This document shows positions 14,015-15,893 of a stretch of DNA of 15,893 nt, piece after piece (position 1 is the first letter of the stretch; every line of letters begins with the position of its first letter). The stretch is from Candidatus Nomurabacteria bacterium (GTDB taxonomy: Bacteria > Patescibacteriota > Minisyncoccia > Phycocordibacterales > UBA2100). The stretch is from assembly GCA_943359705.1 (NCBI GenBank), contig CALRIB010000012.1, positions 1 to 15,893 on the forward strand. The letters run 5' to 3'. Position numbers and translations under genes: made by a program. Below the pieces are notes generated by a model. That model worked only from the letters and a program-made list of their open reading frames with translations, searched no databases and had not been told where the DNA came from.

Positions 14015-15085
14015 ATGAAGAGAAAGTACTTCACCGTCGGTCCAACCGAGCCGCATCCGAAATTGAAGAAGTATCTCACCGATGCGCTCAAGAAGGATGT
14101 CGCATCGATGTCACATCGCGGCCCTGAATTCTCGGCGCTCTACAAACGTGCTGCGGTAGGCATTCGCGCGGTACTCGGGGCGCCCGCTTCGTTCCACGTA
14201 TTTTTTCTCGGCTCTGCCACGGAGGCGATGGAGCGTATCATCGAGAATTGCGTCGAGCGCGAAAGTCTCCACTTCGTCAACGGCGCGTTCTCCAAGCGTT
14301 TCTACCAAACCGCAGTCGAGCTCAAAAAACATGCTCAGAAGATAGAAGCTCCGGAAGGCCGTACCTTCGACTTCACCTCAGCGGATATTACACAGGAGGT
14401 CGAACTCATCGCACTCACGCATAGCGAGACCTCGAATGGCGTTCAGCTTGATCTCGATGAGGCGTACGAACTCAAAAGGAAATACCCTCAGAAACTTATC
14501 GCGCTCGATATCGTTTCTTCGGCGCCGTACCCGAAGGTCGACTACCGGTACGTTGATGCCGCCTTCTTCTCGGTGCAAAAAGGGTTTGGATTGCCGTCCG
14601 GGCTCGGCGTTCTTCTTGTAAACGATGCCTGTATTGCGAAGTCACTCGTGCTGCAGAAAAAAGGGATATCAGTCGGCACGTTCCATAGTTTTCCGTCGTT
14701 CCTGAAATCGGAAAGCAAACTGCAAACGCCGGAGACTCCGAACGTGCTCGGTATCTATCTCTTGGCGAGAGTATGCGAAGACTATTTGAAAATCGGCGTG
14801 GGTAAGATTCGCAAAGAAACCGAGGCAAAGGCAAAACTTCTCTACTCTCATTTTGACAAGCACCCGACGCTCAAGCCCTTCGTTAAAGACAAGACCGCTC
14901 GAACTCAGGCGTTCATTGTTATTGAGACGCCCGGCGGCTCCGGTCCGGTAATACAAAAGCTAGCATCGAAAGGGTTTGATGTCGGCGCCGGGTACGGACA
15001 GTTTGCGGACCGTCATATTCGCATCGGAAATTTTCCGCAGAACAAACTATCCGACGTAAGAAAGATACTGCGCATTTTGCGCTAG
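14015..15085 (+). CDS. serC: Phosphoserine aminotransferase-like class V aminotransferase
   Basis: A 356-residue PLP enzyme of fold type I, class V. It most likely transfers the amino group of glutamate to 3-phosphohydroxypyruvate, giving phosphoserine. Evidence is N-terminal YFTVGPTEPHP, SHRGPEF (33-39, substrate loop also found in SerC), GSATEAME (PLP phosphate binding), ALDIVSSA with D165 (pyridine nitrogen) and FFSVQKGFGLPSG with K189 (Schiff base). The segment TPETPNV resembles the SerC element TPPTF. The fold resembles alanine-glyoxylate/serine-pyruvate aminotransferases too, but it starts two bases after serB-serA, and that context decides for SerC. Translation is probably coupled to the upstream gene. 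Length matches E. coli SerC (362). Confidence 0.88.
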   Translation: MKRKYFTVGPTEPHPKLKKYLTDALKKDVASMSHRGPEFSALYKRAAVGIRAVLGAPASFHVFFLGSATEAMERIIENCVERESLHFVNGAFSKRFYQTAVELKKHAQKIEAPEGRTFDFTSADITQEVELIALTHSETSNGVQLDLDEAYELKRKYPQKLIALDIVSSAPYPKVDYRYVDAAFFSVQKGFGLPSGLGVLLVNDACIAKSLVLQKKGISVGTFHSFPSFLKSESKLQTPETPNVLGIYLLARVCEDYLKIGVGKIRKETEAKAKLLYSHFDKHPTLKPFVKDKTARTQAFIVIETPGGSGPVIQKLASKGFDVGAGYGQFADRHIRIGNFPQNKLSDVRKILRILR

Positions 15086-15098
15086 TGCCGTTCGCTTG

Positions 15099-15104
15099 TA
15101 CGAT
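15099..15104 (+). promoter_or_regulatory. Possible internal leaderless -10 before the HAD gene
   Basis: TACGAT ends exactly six bases before the ATG at 15111, the same spacing as for maf, yvcK and serB-serA. TTGCGC at 15077-15082 could act as a weak -35 (16-base spacing). The gene may equally be read from the operon transcript. Confidence 0.35.
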
Positions 15105-15110
15105 GCTTAT

Positions 15111-15806
15111 ATGAAAGAGCCGAAAAAGAAGGTCGCCGTGTTTGATGTGGACGGCACGATTTTCCGATCCAGCCTTCTCATTCAAGTGGTCAGTCGTCTT
15201 ATCGAGAACGGCGTGTTTCCGAAAGAAACGCGCAAAGTGTATGAACGCGAATACGAGCGCTGGCTCAATCGCGAAGGCGACTACCAGGAATACATCGACG
15301 CAGTCGTGCGCGCGTTCGTGGGTCATCTCAAGGGTGTCCACTACAGCGAGCTTGCGAATGCGGCCGAAGAAGTGGTCGAGGAGCAGTGGAAGCAGGTGTA
15401 TCGCTACACACGCGACCTTTTGAAAGACCTCAAAAAGCGCGGGTACTTTTTGCTTGCCGTATCGCACTCGCCCAAGACCGTCCTCGATAAATTCTGCCCT
15501 CGCCTCGGCTTTGATAAAACCTACGGGATGATTTACGAAATCGGACCGCAAGAATGCTTCACCGGTGAAGTCGTTGACTCGCATCTCATTCTCAACAAGG
15601 CCAACATCTTGAAACGCGCCGCCGAAAAAGAAAACCTCACACTCGTACATTCCATCGGGGTGGGAGACACCGAGACCGATATTTCCATTCTCGAGATGGT
15701 TGCCAAGCCCATCTGTTTCAATCCGAACTCAAAACTGTATTCATACGCCAAACGGATGAAGTGGAACGTGGTCGTCGAGCGAAAAGATGTCATATACGAA
15801 CTCTAG
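15111..15806 (+). CDS. HAD-IB family phosphatase, SerB-like
   Basis: A 231-residue HAD hydrolase of subfamily IB. Motifs: VFDVDGTIF (nucleophile and acid Asp), AVSHSP (motif II Ser), LNKANILKRA (motif III Lys) and GVGDTETDISIL (motif IV Asp pair), ending with the NPNSKLYSYAKRMKW segment typical of the SerB/CicA-like hypothetical HAD-IB group. The helical cap (about 30-100) lacks the ETLDELA substrate motif of true phosphoserine phosphatase, so its substrate is open. Phosphoserine phosphatase is already supplied by the SerB-SerA fusion. The ATG at 15111 was preferred to an in-frame TTG at 15096 because the family begins there and a -10-like box would overlap the longer form. It lies 25 bases after serC. 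Confidence 0.85.
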   Translation: MKEPKKKVAVFDVDGTIFRSSLLIQVVSRLIENGVFPKETRKVYEREYERWLNREGDYQEYIDAVVRAFVGHLKGVHYSELANAAEEVVEEQWKQVYRYTRDLLKDLKKRGYFLLAVSHSPKTVLDKFCPRLGFDKTYGMIYEIGPQECFTGEVVDSHLILNKANILKRAAEKENLTLVHSIGVGDTETDISILEMVAKPICFNPNSKLYSYAKRMKWNVVVERKDVIYEL

Positions 15807-15893
15807 AAAGATCGCGGCATTCCGACGCAAAGTCTGGAACCATTGGAAAAAAGAAGGTCGGCACGATTTGCCGTGGCGCAAAACAAAGGACCC
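15787..15893 (+). CDS. mutY: MutY-like adenine DNA glycosylase, N-terminal fragment (runs off the window)
   Basis: An open frame of 35 codons reaches the window end. The translation contains WNHWKKEGRHDLPWRKTKDP, which matches the N-terminal helix of A/G-specific adenine glycosylases (typical form W-x(5)-GR-x-LPWR-x-T-x-DP). MutY removes adenine opposite 8-oxoguanine. The start ATG lies inside the last codons of the HAD gene, overlapping it by 20 bases in another frame, which suggests translational coupling. The catalytic helix-hairpin-helix and cluster Cys lie beyond the window, so function is inferred from this N-terminus alone. Confidence 0.78.
   Translation, partial: MSYTNSRKIAAFRRKVWNHWKKEGRHDLPWRKTKD

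Noticed and set aside
15096..15110. TTG start five codons upstream for the HAD gene
   Set aside because: The ATG at 15111 matches the family N-terminus and a -10-like box overlaps the longer form.
14919..15650. A 243-codon open frame on the minus strand
   Set aside because: It is antisense to the serC end and the HAD gene, both with intact catalytic motifs. Its translation shows no family signature.

Overview
The window reads as a chromosomal segment of a Candidate Phyla Radiation (Patescibacteria) bacterium, most likely of the Parcubacteria group. This placement is an inference. It rests on the near absence of Shine-Dalgarno sequences, several genes that look leaderless, very tight packing with little mobile DNA, and a typical set of secreted proteins: peptidoglycan-binding domain plus DUF5666, a Gmad2 protein, and a low-complexity Ser/Thr/Gly surface protein. 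TGA is used as a normal stop (for example at the ends of maf and the Gmad2 gene), so the UGA-glycine code of Gracilibacteria is excluded. I saw no tRNA, rRNA, CRISPR array, insertion sequence or prophage gene.

Layout. (1) 1-2932, plus strand: the 3' end of a Cu(I) P-type ATPase, a small ribosome-hibernation-type protein, a two-helix membrane protein and a complete multicopper oxidase with a Met-rich insert. This looks like a copper-handling cluster, closed by a strong bidirectional terminator. (2) 2945-4967, minus strand: a secreted peptidoglycan-binding/DUF5666 protein and metK (SAM synthetase). (3) 4968-5181: a divergent control region with a SAM riboswitch of the SAM-I/SAM-IV clan on the minus strand ahead of metK, a candidate terminator/antiterminator pair, and metK and maf promoters whose -10 boxes overlap. 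(4) 5168-9594, plus strand: maf, two secreted surface proteins, a YvcK/CofD-like gene, a membrane-anchored Gmad2 protein and endonuclease III lacking two of its four iron-sulfur cysteines. (5) 9591-11960, minus strand: one 789-residue protein made of two complete D-Ala-D-Ala ligase modules in tandem. (6) 12105-15893, plus strand: a serine-biosynthesis operon with a fused phosphoserine phosphatase-phosphoglycerate dehydrogenase (SerB-SerA), a SerC-type aminotransferase, a second HAD-IB phosphatase, and the start of a MutY-like DNA glycosylase.

How they fit together. The serine operon encodes all three steps from 3-phosphoglycerate to serine in two polypeptides. MetK makes SAM and appears to be feedback-controlled by its own product. 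The tandem ligase supplies the peptidoglycan terminal dipeptide, or possibly a depsipeptide. The secreted peptidoglycan-binding proteins decorate that wall, and YvcK-family proteins are linked to wall and carbon control elsewhere.

The points most worth a second look are the SAM riboswitch with its switching helices, the tandem ligase whose second module has a changed active-site triad (Ser to Cys, Tyr to Phe), the SerB-SerA fusion, the repeated -10-like hexamer exactly six bases before four start codons, and the cluster-poor endonuclease III.
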